Positions 16,443 to 25,316 of a stretch of 64,000 nt of DNA are shown one piece after another; position 1 is the stretch's first letter; every line of letters begins with the position of its first letter. Below the pieces are notes generated by a model. The model had not been told where the DNA came from and made no database searches. It saw nothing but the letters and a program-made list of their open reading frames with translations. The DNA comes from Pseudomonas sp. GM78 (GTDB lineage: Bacteria; Pseudomonadota; Gammaproteobacteria; Pseudomonadales; Pseudomonadaceae), in NCBI RefSeq assembly GCF_000282475.1, contig NZ_AKJF01000021.1, positions 1 to 64,000 on the forward strand, in the 5' to 3' direction. Made by a program: the position numbers and the translations under genes.

Positions 16443-16937
16443 ATGGACGACGTACGGCAACTGGGCGAGATGCTTCGTCATTACGCAGAAAGCGAAGCGC
16501 ACAAAAAGCAGCTGTTCGAGACGCAATCGGCCGAGTGGGCCAGGCGCATTGGTGAGCTATTTGACCAAATCCAGCAGTGGCTGGAGCCGGTTCTGGCGCC
16601 GAATCTGCTGGAGGTGAGCCGCGAAGCGTATGTCGCGTCCGGGCCGAGTGTTCCGGTGGAAACCTCCACCTTCAAGACTGAAAAGCTGAGCATCCTGATC
16701 GCCGGCAAACCGGTGGAGTTCGTGCCGGATGTGATGGGGGCCGGTGGGCAGATTTCCCTGGCGGTCATGGGCTTTACCGCGGCCCGCTATGGCAGTGTTT
16801 CGCTGGTGTGTATGCCGCCGTCCAATGGCTGGCAGTGGCGCAAGACCAACGGTCTTAAAGACCCGGATACCTTTGTCTTCGAGGCGGATTTTCTGGCGCA
16901 GCAGTTGCAGAGTTTGATTCCGCGCGAACGCGCTTGA
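16443..16937 (+). CDS. Hypothetical protein with N-terminal coiled coil
   Basis: A 164-residue protein beginning MDDVRQLGEM. AAGGGAA sits 7 bases before this ATG; the longer open frame from 16347 overlaps the GNAT gene end without a ribosome site. Residues 1-45 form a charged helix with coiled-coil character (SEAHKKQLFETQSAEWARRI), and the rest is a beta-rich domain with VSLVCMPPSNGWQWRKTNG in its middle. No signal peptide or membrane segment is visible. I do not recognise the family. It lies downstream of the acetyltransferase on the same strand. Confidence 0.7.
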   Translation: MDDVRQLGEMLRHYAESEAHKKQLFETQSAEWARRIGELFDQIQQWLEPVLAPNLLEVSREAYVASGPSVPVETSTFKTEKLSILIAGKPVEFVPDVMGAGGQISLAVMGFTAARYGSVSLVCMPPSNGWQWRKTNGLKDPDTFVFEADFLAQQLQSLIPRERA

Positions 16938-16946
16938 TCCGAGACC

Positions 16947-16972
16947 GCCATCGCTGGGAAGCCAGCGATGGC
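16947..16972. terminator. Perfect 11-bp hairpin between convergent genes
   Basis: GCCATCGCTGG pairs perfectly with CCAGCGATGGC around a GAAG loop, 9 bases after the plus-strand gene ends and 15 bases before the minus-strand gene's stop. No T-run follows on either side, so it may act as a rho-linked end or an mRNA-stabilising hairpin rather than a true intrinsic terminator. Confidence 0.45.
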
Positions 16973-16987
16973 ACTCTAAGCATCGCC

Positions 16988-17209
16988 TCAAATCTCGATA
17001 TTCCCCCAACCCTTTGCGGGCTCTTCTGGCGCGACAGCATGTATGCGCTTGCCAGTAGCGGCTTCGACCCGCCGGGCGACCTCAGGGTCATCGGCAAACG
17101 GCATCAGGCTGGCATCGTCCAGACTTTCGGCGGTCTGGTGGCGCAGGCAGTTTTCGATGGCGAACCACAGGAACACCACCCCCAGGCTATTCAACACGAA
17201 TTCAGTCAT
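16988..17209 (-). CDS. Small membrane protein, partner of orphan CcoN
   Basis: A 73-residue protein with one transmembrane segment right at the N-terminus ([20 protein letters not shown]) and a charged, soluble tail ending in GWGNIEI. Its ATG overlaps the ccoN stop (TGATG at 17207-17211), a strong sign of translational coupling. It is the size of a CcoQ/CcoS-like accessory subunit but does not match either by eye. In P. aeruginosa a small hypothetical gene (PA4134, by my recollection) follows ccoN4 in the same way, so this is probably its counterpart. A role in assembly or stability of the alternative oxidase is inferred. Confidence 0.78.
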   Translation of the reverse strand: MTEFVLNSLGVVFLWFAIENCLRHQTAESLDDASLMPFADDPEVARRVEAATGKRIHAVAPEEPAKGWGNIEI

Positions 17210-18636
17210 CAGGCTATCTGCGCCTCGCATTCCGCCAGCGCCACGTCGGACACCCGCACCGTCCGCCACACGTTGTAAGCCATCACCAGCATGCCAGTGA
17301 GAAACAGCACGCCACCGGCAAAGCGCACCACGAACCCCGGATGGCTGGCCTGCAAGGTTTCGACGAAGGAATAGGTCAGCGTGCCGTCATCGTTGATCGC
17401 ACGCCACATCAGGCCCTGGGTGATGCCGTTGACCCACATCGAGGCGATGTACAGCACGGTGCCGATGGTCGCCAACCAGAAGTGCAGGTTCATCAGGCCT
17501 ACGCTGTGCATTTGTGCGCGACCGAAGACCTTCGGCACCATGTGGTAAGTCGCGCCGAAGGTGATCATCGCCACCCAGCCGAGGGCGCCGGCGTGGACGT
17601 GGCCGATGGTCCAGTCGGTGTAGTGGGAGAGGGCGTTGACCGTCTTGATCGCCATCATCGGCCCTTCGAAGGTCGACATGCCGTAGAACGCCAGGGACAG
17701 CACGAGAAAGCGCAGGATCGGGTCGGTGCGCAACTTATGCCAGGCGCCCGAAAGCGTCATCATGCCGTTGATCATCCCGCCCCAGCTCGGCGCCAACAGG
17801 ATCAGCGACATGGCCATGCCCAGCGACTGCGCCCAGTCCGGCAAGGCGGTGTAGTGCAAGTGGTGGGGGCCGGCCCAGATGTAGAGGGTGATCAGCGCCC
17901 AGAAATGCACGATCGACAAACGATAGGAATACACCGGCCGGCCCGCTTGTTTGGGCACGAAGTAATACATCATCCCGAGGAAACCGGTGGTCAGGAAAAA
18001 GCCCACGGCGTTGTGCCCGTACCACCACTGCACCATAGCGTCGGTCGCCCCCGAATACACCGGATAGGACTTGAACCAGTCCACTGGAATCGCCAGGTGA
18101 TTGACCACGTGCAGCATCGCGATCACCACGATGAACGCACCGAAGAACCAGTTGCCGACATAGATGTGCCGGGTCTTGCGCTGCACCACGGTGGTGAAGA
18201 ACACGATGGCGTAGGCGACCCAGACCAGGGTCATCCACACCGCGCCGGAGAACTCGATTTCGGCGTATTCCTTGGTGGTGGTGTAGCCCAGCGGCAACGT
18301 GATGAGCATCACCACGATGACCGATTGCCAGCCCCAGAACGTGAAGGCGGCGAGTTTGTCCGAGAACAGTCGCACCTGGCAGGTTCGCTGCACCGCATAG
18401 TAGCTGGCGGCGAATTGCGCGCTGCCAGCGAAACCGAAAATCACCAGGCTGGTGTGCAACGGGCGCAAGCGCCCGAACGTGGTCCAGGGCAGGTCCAGGT
18501 TCAACTGCGGCCACACCAGCTGCGAGGCGATCCACACGCCCATCGCCATCCCCACGACGCCCCAGATCACGGTTGCCACGATGAATTGGCGCACGACCTT
18601 GTAGTTATAGGCCTGTCCGGTAGTTGTTGTGCTCAT
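17209..18636 (-). CDS. ccoN4: cbb3-type cytochrome c oxidase catalytic subunit, orphan (CcoN4-like)
   Basis: A 475-residue subunit I of a cbb3 oxidase with about 12 membrane helices. Haem and copper ligands are present: H61 in LRPLHTS, the CuB histidine in [11 protein letters not shown], the His pair in AGPHHLHY, and [12 protein letters not shown]. The helix VII PVYSYRL holds the crosslinked tyrosine of the family. ATG 18636 ([10 protein letters not shown]) follows GGAAG by 8 bases; the frame extends to 18693 without a site. No ccoO or ccoP lies nearby, so this is an orphan subunit that must pair with CcoO/CcoP made elsewhere, as shown for extra CcoN proteins in P. aeruginosa. I found no convincing ANR box in its upstream region. 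Confidence 0.93.
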   Translation of the reverse strand: MSTTTTGQAYNYKVVRQFIVATVIWGVVGMAMGVWIASQLVWPQLNLDLPWTTFGRLRPLHTSLVIFGFAGSAQFAASYYAVQRTCQVRLFSDKLAAFTFWGWQSVIVVMLITLPLGYTTTKEYAEIEFSGAVWMTLVWVAYAIVFFTTVVQRKTRHIYVGNWFFGAFIVVIAMLHVVNHLAIPVDWFKSYPVYSGATDAMVQWWYGHNAVGFFLTTGFLGMMYYFVPKQAGRPVYSYRLSIVHFWALITLYIWAGPHHLHYTALPDWAQSLGMAMSLILLAPSWGGMINGMMTLSGAWHKLRTDPILRFLVLSLAFYGMSTFEGPMMAIKTVNALSHYTDWTIGHVHAGALGWVAMITFGATYHMVPKVFGRAQMHSVGLMNLHFWLATIGTVLYIASMWVNGITQGLMWRAINDDGTLTYSFVETLQASHPGFVVRFAGGVLFLTGMLVMAYNVWRTVRVSDVALAECEAQIA

Positions 18637-18858
18637 GATCAATGCTTCCACGGTTGCAATGGCGGGCAACTGTAAAAACATTGGCAAATTCAAAACAGAC
18701 TCAGGGAAAAGTCATTTATGCGGATCAGATCTGCATCGAGTCAAGCTGTGTGCATTTAACCCTGATACGGTTTTTTCATGAGTAGCTGAATCTGTAATGA
18801 AAACTAGCACGCGTCCATAGTCACTACCTCGAAACGAGCCGCCGTTGATGCCGTCCAC

Positions 18859-18953
18859 CCTGTGGGAGCGAACCTGCTCGCGAAGAGTCCAGCACATTCA
18901 ACATCGATGTCGCCTGATACTCCGCCTTCGCGAGCAGGCTCGCTCCCACAAGG
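18859..18953. repeat. REP/BIME palindrome pair
   Basis: cctgtgggagcgaacctgct at the left and its complement ending ctcgctcccacaagg at the right, separated by about 40 bases. It lies in the 369-base divergent region between ccoN and the reductase gene, closer to the latter. Apart from it, that region shows only AT-rich, probably promoter, sequence. Confidence 0.9.
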
Positions 18954-19005
18954 ATCGCGCCAGGCATCAGCAACAGAGCCCGATCAAACCTGATGAGGTA
19001 GCCAG

Positions 19006-20679
19006 ATGTATCAGTACGACGACTATGACCGGGCACTGGTGTTCGAGCGGGTTGCGCAGTTTCGCGATCAGGTCGAACGCTTCATGGCGGGCGAACTGAG
19101 CGAGGAAGAGTTCCTGCCGTTGCGCCTGCAAAACGGCCTGTACCTGCAAAAACATGCCTACATGCTGCGCGTCGCCATTCCCTACGGCACCCTGAGCGCC
19201 CGGCAGATGCGCACCCTGGCGAGCATCGCCCGGGATTACGATCGCGGCTACGGCCACTTCACGACGCGGCAGAACATGCAGTTCAACTGGATCGAACTGG
19301 CCCAGGTGCCGGACATCCTCGAACGCCTGGCCCAGGTCAACATGCACGCCATCCAGACCTCCGGCAACTGCGTGCGCAACATCACCACCGAAGCCTTTGC
19401 CGGGGTGGCGGCCGACGAAATGATCGACCCGCGCCCGCTGGCGGAAATCCTGCGGCAATGGTCGACCATCAACCCGGAGTTCCTCTACCTGCCGCGCAAG
19501 TTCAAGATCGCCATCTGCTCGGCCGAACAGGACCGCGCGGCAATCATGATGCATGACATCGGCCTCTATCTTTACCCGGGCGACGACGGGCAGATGCTGC
19601 TGCGGGTGATCGTCGGCGGCGGTCTTGGGCGCACGCCGATCCTCGGCTTGCAGATTCGCCAGGACTTGCCGTGGCAGCACCTGTTGTCCTACGTCGAGGC
19701 GGTGTTGCGGGTGTACAACCGTCATGGCCGGCGGGACAACAAGTACAAGGCGCGGATCAAGATTCTGGTGAAAGCCCTGGGCATTGAAGCGTTCGCCAGG
19801 GAAGTCGAGGAGGAGTGGACGCACATCAAGGATGGCCCGGCGCAACTGACCCTGGACGAGTTCGAGCGCGTGGCCGCTGCCTTCGTTGCGCCGCAATATC
19901 GCGACCTGGCGGATACCAGTCTAGATTTCGGCACGCACCTGGCCGAGAACCCGGCGTTCGCCCGCTGGGTGCAGCGCAATGTGCAGGCACACAAGGTAAT
20001 GGGTTATGCCAGCGTGGTGCTGTCGACCAAACCGGGCAGCAGCGCGCCGCCGGGGGATGTCACAGCCATGCAAATGGAGGCGGTGGCGCAGTGGTCAGAG
20101 CATTTCGGCTTTGGCGAGATCCGCATCGCCCACGAGCAAAACATCGTGCTGCCGGACGTGTCAAAAGCCGATTTGTTCATGCTCTGGCGCCTGGCTTGCG
20201 AGCATAACCTCGGCAGCGCCAACGCCGGTTTGCTCACGGACATCATCGCCTGCCCCGGTGGTGATTTCTGTGCGCTGGCCAACGCCAAGTCGATCCCCAT
20301 CGCCCAAGCCATTCAAGCGCGCTTCGAAGACCTCGATTACCTGCATGATCTGGGCGACATCAGCCTCAACATCTCCGGCTGCATGAACGCCTGCGGTCAC
20401 CACCACATCGGCAACATCGGCATCCTGGGGGTCGATAAGAACGGCAGTGAGTGGTACCAGATCACCCTCGGTGGCGCCCAGGGCAAGCACAGCGCGTTGG
20501 GCAAGGTTATCGGCCCGTCGTTCAGCGCGGCGCAAGTGCCTGGGGTGATCGAGCACATCGTCGACACGTTCGTGCGTTACCGAGAAAACGAGGAATTGTT
20601 CGTCGACACCTTGCAGCGCATCGGCCTGGAACCGTTCAAAGAGGCGGTTTATCCGAAAGTGCTGGAGGTGTCGACATGA
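19006..20679 (+). CDS. Nitrite/sulfite reductase haemoprotein, CysI-like
   Basis: A 557-residue sirohaem/4Fe-4S reductase. The two duplicated ferredoxin-like halves are visible, and the cluster-binding cysteines are complete: ACPGGDFCALAN (about residues 414-425) and NISGCMNACGHHH (about 455-467). TSGNCVRNITTE is the sirohaem-side motif. GAGG lies 7 bases before the ATG. It reduces sulfite to sulfide or nitrite to ammonia using six electrons. The next gene, a DUF934 protein, overlaps its stop; this pairing is shared by the assimilatory CysI operon. Because it neighbours orphan ccoN, it is more likely the PA4130-type paralogue than the main CysI, so the physiological substrate is uncertain. 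Confidence 0.92.
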   Translation: MYQYDDYDRALVFERVAQFRDQVERFMAGELSEEEFLPLRLQNGLYLQKHAYMLRVAIPYGTLSARQMRTLASIARDYDRGYGHFTTRQNMQFNWIELAQVPDILERLAQVNMHAIQTSGNCVRNITTEAFAGVAADEMIDPRPLAEILRQWSTINPEFLYLPRKFKIAICSAEQDRAAIMMHDIGLYLYPGDDGQMLLRVIVGGGLGRTPILGLQIRQDLPWQHLLSYVEAVLRVYNRHGRRDNKYKARIKILVKALGIEAFAREVEEEWTHIKDGPAQLTLDEFERVAAAFVAPQYRDLADTSLDFGTHLAENPAFARWVQRNVQAHKVMGYASVVLSTKPGSSAPPGDVTAMQMEAVAQWSEHFGFGEIRIAHEQNIVLPDVSKADLFMLWRLACEHNLGSANAGLLTDIIACPGGDFCALANAKSIPIAQAIQARFEDLDYLHDLGDISLNISGCMNACGHHHIGNIGILGVDKNGSEWYQITLGGAQGKHSALGKVIGPSFSAAQVPGVIEHIVDTFVRYRENEELFVDTLQRIGLEPFKEAVYPKVLEVST

Positions 20680-21155
20680 ACAATCTGTTGCGTCTGGAGG
20701 AGGGCGGGGCGCGGATTGACCTGGATGATCCGTGGACGCTTATCCGCGATCTGGAGCCGCCATTGCCAAGGGGCAAGGTGATCTTGCCATTGGCGCGCTG
20801 GCTGGAAAGTCCACGCGAACACGCTGTGTGGCTGGGGCCGGACGATGAGGTGGAGGGGCTTGAACAGTGGTTTGGCCAGTTGCCGTTGATCGCCCTGGAT
20901 TTTCCGAGTTTTCGCGATGGCCGGGCCTATAGCCAGGCCTATTTGCTGCGCACCCGATTGGGCTGGCGTGGGGAATTGCGTGCGGTGGGTGATGTGTTGC
21001 GCGACCAGCTCAGTCATATGCGCCACTGTGGATTCGACAGCTTTGCCGTGCGTGAAGACAAATCGGCCGAGGACGCGCTCAAGGGGCTGGCCGGGATGAG
21101 CGTGTCATATGGGCGTTCGGTGATTGAGCCGCGGCCGTTGTTTCGGCGGCGTTGA
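20676..21155 (+). CDS. DUF934 family protein, reductase partner
   Basis: A 159-residue DUF934 protein whose ATG overlaps the reductase stop (ATGA, 20676-20679), with GGAGG 7 bases before it. Recognisable family pieces are LPLIALDFPSFRDGRAYSQAYLLR and DVLRDQLSHMRHCGFDSF. DUF934 genes follow CysI-type reductases in many proteobacteria and are thought to help with electron supply or oxidoreductase assembly. A longer frame starting at 20451 runs inside the reductase gene and was rejected. The last eight codons and the stop (PRPLFRRR*) are repeated, with only synonymous changes, at 25102-25130; see the repeat entries. Confidence 0.9.
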   Translation: MNNLLRLEEGGARIDLDDPWTLIRDLEPPLPRGKVILPLARWLESPREHAVWLGPDDEVEGLEQWFGQLPLIALDFPSFRDGRAYSQAYLLRTRLGWRGELRAVGDVLRDQLSHMRHCGFDSFAVREDKSAEDALKGLAGMSVSYGRSVIEPRPLFRRR

Positions 21156-21306
21156 CGTAAATTATGCATTGGCAGGGCTGACGCTTTCGCGAAGGGGCCA
21201 TTGGATCAGCCCCCCGATCATTTCAACGCGGGTTCCCCCATGTTCATTTTCTTCCAGCCCTGCAACAGCACCGGGGCCTTCGGTACTTGGCCGCTGTCCA
21301 GGTAGT
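21128..21306. repeat. Left copy of the gene-junction duplication flanking the PLC/FN3 insert
   Basis: A 179-base direct repeat of 25102-25316. It holds the last codons of the DUF934 gene, a short intergenic segment, and the last 29 codons (inverted) of the octahaem cytochrome gene. In the part after the REP site (21191-21306) I count about 6 differences and one indel against the right copy. The left copy lacks the REP hairpin that the right copy has at 25158-25206. Confidence 0.93.
21218..21306 (-). pseudogene. 3' remnant of the octahaem cytochrome gene
   Basis: In the minus strand this segment reads in frame YLDSGQVPKAPVLLQGW then KKMNMGEPALK and a stop, nearly identical to the C-terminus of the protein encoded at 25228-27588 (three amino-acid differences and two silent changes over 29 codons). 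It has no upstream coding sequence, so it is a cut-off copy left outside the insert. Confidence 0.9.
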
Positions 21307-21335
21307 CATGGTGACTGGCTGAGGGAGCGCCGCTG

Positions 21336-24300
21336 TTACTTTGTAGTGAACTCAGAGATCAGCGGCGATGAATGACCGTTTTCATTGCGAGCTGTAATGG
21401 TTACATCGTAACGGGTGCGTGGAAGCAAAACCGGCTTCGTAAAGGTCAGGGCTGTAAAATAGTGCGAGGTGCTTCCCAGTGGTCCGGTGATCGCTATGTC
21501 ATATTCGAGTACATCTCCTGAAGATTTATCCCATTCCAGGGTCGGTATGGGTATTAATGATGTTTGTGTATAGCGGAAGTTGCTCGGTGCGCTCGGTAAT
21601 TCGCCTTCAATAATTACCGCTATCGACGCCGTTTCGGAGATGTTGCCAAATAGATCCATGGCGCAGATTTTAATGTTGTATTCGCCGGGCAGTAGGAACA
21701 CTGTGTATTGGGTGAGTGGCGTACTGTCGAAATATACATCCTCGAGATAGATAACATATTCAAGCGCGCGGGTGTCATCGGTCGCCGCATCCCAGGTAAA
21801 TGTGCTGGAGTTCGAAGTCGACTCCGTCGTTTTTAAGTTGGTTGGCATGCTGGGCGGCGTTATGTACTTTGGTTCATAGTGAAGAGTGGTGGGCTCAGAC
21901 ATCGCACCTACAGCATCAAAAGAAAATAATTCTACGATATAGGTAAAGCCTGGAATCAAGTCTCTTAAAACTGCAGAATTGGTAATCAACGACGTTTCGT
22001 AATGGTAGCCATCAACCATAATCATCACCCCTGCCGGATAGAGGGCGTCGGGAGCATGAGACCAATCCAGTCTGGCGGTAGTAGAAGTCAGAGCCTTGAT
22101 GGAGGCACTGGGTGAGGGATACACAGGTGCTGTCCCCGTGGTTCTGAACACAGTTCGTTCACTGGCCAAGGATAGATTTCCGTCCTTGTCCTCTGCACGG
22201 ACATAGACAGAGTGGACTTGTCCAGAAGCTATCTTATCAAGAGTGAGTTCGTTGGTTGGGGTGTATCGGACACTTATACCATTGCGCACCAATTTGTAAC
22301 GGGTAACACCTGTGTTGTCGCTTGCCGAAGTCCAACTCACATATGCCGAGTTGTTGGTAATATGGCTGATTAAAGGTTTGCCCGGTTGAGTTGGAGGTGT
22401 CACATCATCCAATACAGTATTGAAGGTAGTTGTTTCAGAGGTGGCTCCGTCCAGTATGGTTTTTACCATAAAGGTGAAGTGGTGGGGAGGTTCACCAGGT
22501 GAAAACTGCTCAAGATTAAAGCTGTGGCCTAACGCGCCTGCTGTGAACGGCTGACCATTAATCGTTCCCTCATGAGTTGGAGACCTTGCAAAAATCGGGT
22601 CCCAGGAAAGTCTGCAGGTTCCGGAGTTATGTTTTAGTTTCAGATTTGTCGGTGGTCTTAACAAGGTTTTAAATGCTTTCGGGCTGGGTTGTGACGTGCC
22701 TATCCTATTGACTGCGCGGACCTCGACAAGATAATGGGTACTGGTTCGTAAGTAATTAAGCTCGGCAGAAGGATGATTGGTTTGTCTAACCAGAACACCG
22801 TTGAGGTAAATTTTGTAGCGTATGGGCCCAACGCCAGACGATGGCGCCCAAATCAATGACGCTGAACTGTGACCCAAGGCAATGAGTTCGGGAATGCCAG
22901 GCGTCGTCGGTGGTGCGTAGCTTAAATTTATCGAAATGGGTGCAGAAACGTTATCGGTATTTTCATCAATTGCCCAGACTTCGTAGAGATAGTCAGTGGT
23001 AGAGTCGGGATTGATATTGGTAGCCGTGTAGGAACAAGGTGATGAGGGAACCAGAACGGGGGCTTCTTCGTTGCGAGAGATCGCATACCCGGTTAATCTT
23101 GTATCGGTCGAGGGGCACCACGTCAAAGTAAAGGATCCAGGGGCGATAGATGAGCCCTCTAAGTTGTCTGGCGCAGTAAGCTTGTTAAAGCATACGGTAT
23201 ACTCTGTAGTTTCTGAGCGCTCCTCCTTATCTGTTCCATAATTCATTACATACTGGATGCCGAACGTGAGGTCACGATCAGTCGGGGTTTTGTGGCTGAA
23301 GGAAAATCCGCTGGTGAATTCGCCAACTGGTTCGGTTTTAATTATAGTTCCATCTAAAGTGATTATAATGGTGAATTTCGCGAGAGCGTTGTTTGTAATG
23401 AGCCAGCCAATGTACATGACCTGACTCTCTGTAAAGGTCTTAACGCTTATCTCATTCCTTTGAGGTACCATCGGCCTTTGCGGAATGGACATGTTTGCCC
23501 ACTCCGAGCTATTATTGCTCCAGTCTCTTGCGCATACTTTAATTGAAGCGTATTCCGCAGGATTTAGATTCGTAAGTGTGTATTCGACTCCGTCCACAAA
23601 ATCGAGAAATGCTCCATTTTTTTGTATTTCGTAGCCTTTAATTCCAGCGCTATCCTGTGATTCGTCCCAGAATATAGATATTGTATAAAAACTTATATTT
23701 CTTATGAGAGGTCCCCCGGGTTTTGTGGGTGGGATGTTATCTTTTAAGTGGCTGAATACCTTGCTTGAAGGTGCGGAAATATTGCCCATTATATCAAAGG
23801 CGCGAATTGTATAGTTGTAGGGTCTGGCTAGGACGTTCGTGGAATATTCGTTTTCGTTAGTGGAAAAAAATAGATGCTCATCCTGATAGATTTGATGTCC
23901 CACTACGCCAGTGTTGTCGGTGCCGCGACTCCATTTGAAACTAGCAGCCTCTACGGGTTTCCCATTATCAATGAGTTGAGTTATTGTTAGATCGTTAGGT
24001 GCGACAGGAAGTGTCGTGTCCTGGCCGCGGGCAATATTAAGTGCGATGCAGCGATCAACAATTCCCGTTCTTTCAATAAAATCTACGTTGATGATGTTCC
24101 CGGTCTGCTGGCCCGGTTTGAAAACTGTATTCCCCCATAACCTGTGAGATGAATTCAGCACCGCTGGCCCTGAACTGTTATAAGCCGTCGCGGACAGTGA
24201 CCAGAGGTTAGGCAGAGGCTCGGCCATCATTGTATTGCAAAATTCGACAATGTCACTCTCTGAAACGGAATCTTTATTTAGCCACGCATGCCTCAATGTG

Positions 24301-24929
24301 CCCCAGAATCCATTTCCATGCCCCCATGCAATGATAATGTTCTGCCTGGAGAATTTAGCACGAATTTCGCCAATGGTCAGATTCGCCGCGGAGGGCGGAA
24401 TCAGCATTTCAAGTATGGGGTTAAAATATTTCAGGCATCGAGTTACACTGTCGGATGCATATTTTCCTCTGTCGTACTGATGAATATCTAATATGATGAT
24501 TTCACCAGGGTTTTTTGTTGAAAATTCACGAACTTCGTCAATGCAGCTCTGAAGTGTTCGTCCCGTTACTATGGCGTGATTAAATACAAATTCTTCTTTA
24601 AAGATCCAGGTTGGAGAGTGATTTCCTACAAGTTTTTTATAGCTGGCATCATAGAGTCGAAGGTCTAAAACTCGTGCCCCCGCTTCCAATTGAAAACCAA
24701 ATGAATTTGTCTGGCACGCGGCCCACAATTCCTCCAGACCCCAAAGGTGCGATGTATCCATGCCTGCGTTGTGAGCAGACGGCAAAGCCAATTGATAAAG
24801 TTTCATATTGGCGATAGCGGTAGCGTTATCAGTCATCCAGCGACTGTAATTGACTACAGATCGTTGTGCGACAGTAGGCTGCGTTGAATTTGACTCAACG
24901 TTCTGGGGCGTCGTTTGAGGGGTGCTCAT
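21336..24929 (-). CDS. PI-PLC X-domain protein with about ten fibronectin type III domains
   Basis: A 1197-residue protein. Residues about 27-275 form a phosphatidylinositol-specific phospholipase C X-like domain: catalytic histidines H53 (LPSAHNAG) and H118 (FVFNHAIV), and LDLRLY with D89 and R91, fit bacterial PI-PLC. The rest is about ten FN3-like repeats of 85-95 residues, several with the signature WSRGTDNTGVVGHQIYQ or WTSASDNTGVTRYKLVRNG. No signal peptide or membrane segment is seen, so export, if any, needs another route. ATG 24929 has GGAA 6 bases upstream; the longer frame starts on TTG. The gene is far richer in A+T than its neighbours (23 G+C in the 60 bases from 24421), and it lies inside duplicated flanks, pointing to horizontal transfer. 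Substrate and target are unknown; a surface-binding lipase or toxin is possible. Confidence 0.88.
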   Translation of the reverse strand: MSTPQTTPQNVESNSTQPTVAQRSVVNYSRWMTDNATAIANMKLYQLALPSAHNAGMDTSHLWGLEELWAACQTNSFGFQLEAGARVLDLRLYDASYKKLVGNHSPTWIFKEEFVFNHAIVTGRTLQSCIDEVREFSTKNPGEIIILDIHQYDRGKYASDSVTRCLKYFNPILEMLIPPSAANLTIGEIRAKFSRQNIIIAWGHGNGFWGTLRHAWLNKDSVSESDIVEFCNTMMAEPLPNLWSLSATAYNSSGPAVLNSSHRLWGNTVFKPGQQTGNIINVDFIERTGIVDRCIALNIARGQDTTLPVAPNDLTITQLIDNGKPVEAASFKWSRGTDNTGVVGHQIYQDEHLFFSTNENEYSTNVLARPYNYTIRAFDIMGNISAPSSKVFSHLKDNIPPTKPGGPLIRNISFYTISIFWDESQDSAGIKGYEIQKNGAFLDFVDGVEYTLTNLNPAEYASIKVCARDWSNNSSEWANMSIPQRPMVPQRNEISVKTFTESQVMYIGWLITNNALAKFTIIITLDGTIIKTEPVGEFTSGFSFSHKTPTDRDLTFGIQYVMNYGTDKEERSETTEYTVCFNKLTAPDNLEGSSIAPGSFTLTWCPSTDTRLTGYAISRNEEAPVLVPSSPCSYTATNINPDSTTDYLYEVWAIDENTDNVSAPISINLSYAPPTTPGIPELIALGHSSASLIWAPSSGVGPIRYKIYLNGVLVRQTNHPSAELNYLRTSTHYLVEVRAVNRIGTSQPSPKAFKTLLRPPTNLKLKHNSGTCRLSWDPIFARSPTHEGTINGQPFTAGALGHSFNLEQFSPGEPPHHFTFMVKTILDGATSETTTFNTVLDDVTPPTQPGKPLISHITNNSAYVSWTSASDNTGVTRYKLVRNGISVRYTPTNELTLDKIASGQVHSVYVRAEDKDGNLSLASERTVFRTTGTAPVYPSPSASIKALTSTTARLDWSHAPDALYPAGVMIMVDGYHYETSLITNSAVLRDLIPGFTYIVELFSFDAVGAMSEPTTLHYEPKYITPPSMPTNLKTTESTSNSSTFTWDAATDDTRALEYVIYLEDVYFDSTPLTQYTVFLLPGEYNIKICAMDLFGNISETASIAVIIEGELPSAPSNFRYTQTSLIPIPTLEWDKSSGDVLEYDIAITGPLGSTSHYFTALTFTKPVLLPRTRYDVTITARNENGHSSPLISEFTTK

Positions 24930-25101
24930 GGCAATTTCCAATAAGGGAGAGATTGGTATTTTTTACTACCTTTAAGAGTTGCTCGCCACTATCAGAACTG
25001 CTAGTTGTTGTTTTTGAAGTTGTATCTATGCTTTAGGGGTTTGACTTTTGAAGTTCACCTTTGGTTGTAAGTTTCTGCAGTTCCTGGTTAAACCTGAAGG
25101 C
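24930..25101. other. AT-rich upstream region of the PLC/FN3 gene, right end of the insert
   Basis: 172 bases with low G+C and no open frame of note. They must hold the promoter of the minus-strand gene. No inverted terminal repeat, integrase or tRNA end is visible, so the insert boundary is defined only by the start of the duplicated sequence at 25102. Confidence 0.5.
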
Positions 25102-25316
25102 GCCGCGGCCGTTATTTCGGCGACGTTAACCTGAGTTTTTAATTGGCGGTACTGACGCCTTCGCGGGCAAGCCCGCTCCTGTAGGAGCGAGGCTTGCCCG
25201 CGAAGGGGCCATTGGATCACCCCCCGATCATTTCAACGCCGGATCCCCCATGTTCATTTTCTTCCAGCCCTGCAACAGCACCTGGGCCTTCGGTTCCTGG
25301 CCGCTGTCCAGGTAGT
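25102..25316. repeat. Right copy of the gene-junction duplication
   Basis: The 215-base partner of 21128-21306. It starts with the last codons of a DUF934 gene (same residues, but codons TTA, CGA and stop TAA instead of TTG, CGG and TGA), continues with intergenic sequence containing a REP hairpin, and ends inside the functional octahaem cytochrome gene. The length difference from the left copy is the REP hairpin. Confidence 0.93.
25158..25206. repeat. Compact REP hairpin
   Basis: ccttcgcgggcaagcccgct and its complement form a tight palindrome of about 49 bases directly beyond the stop of the cytochrome gene. The left junction copy has only ctttcgcgaagg at this place, so the hairpin was gained by one copy or lost by the other. 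Confidence 0.9.

Noticed and set aside
17341-18675. A 444-codon frame antisense to ccoN, and similar long frames at 25972-27495, 30495-32078 and 57820-59349
   Set aside because: All are shadows of well-supported genes, rich in H, G, Q and R, with no protein family recognised.
18637-19005. Possible ANR/FNR box for ccoN or the reductase
   Set aside because: I searched by eye for TTGAT-N4-ATCAA and found only single half sites such as TTGAC, so no site is claimed.
21307-25101. Transposon or integron origin of the PLC/FN3 insert
   Set aside because: No terminal inverted repeats, transposase, integrase or tRNA end could be seen; junction duplication fits recombination better.
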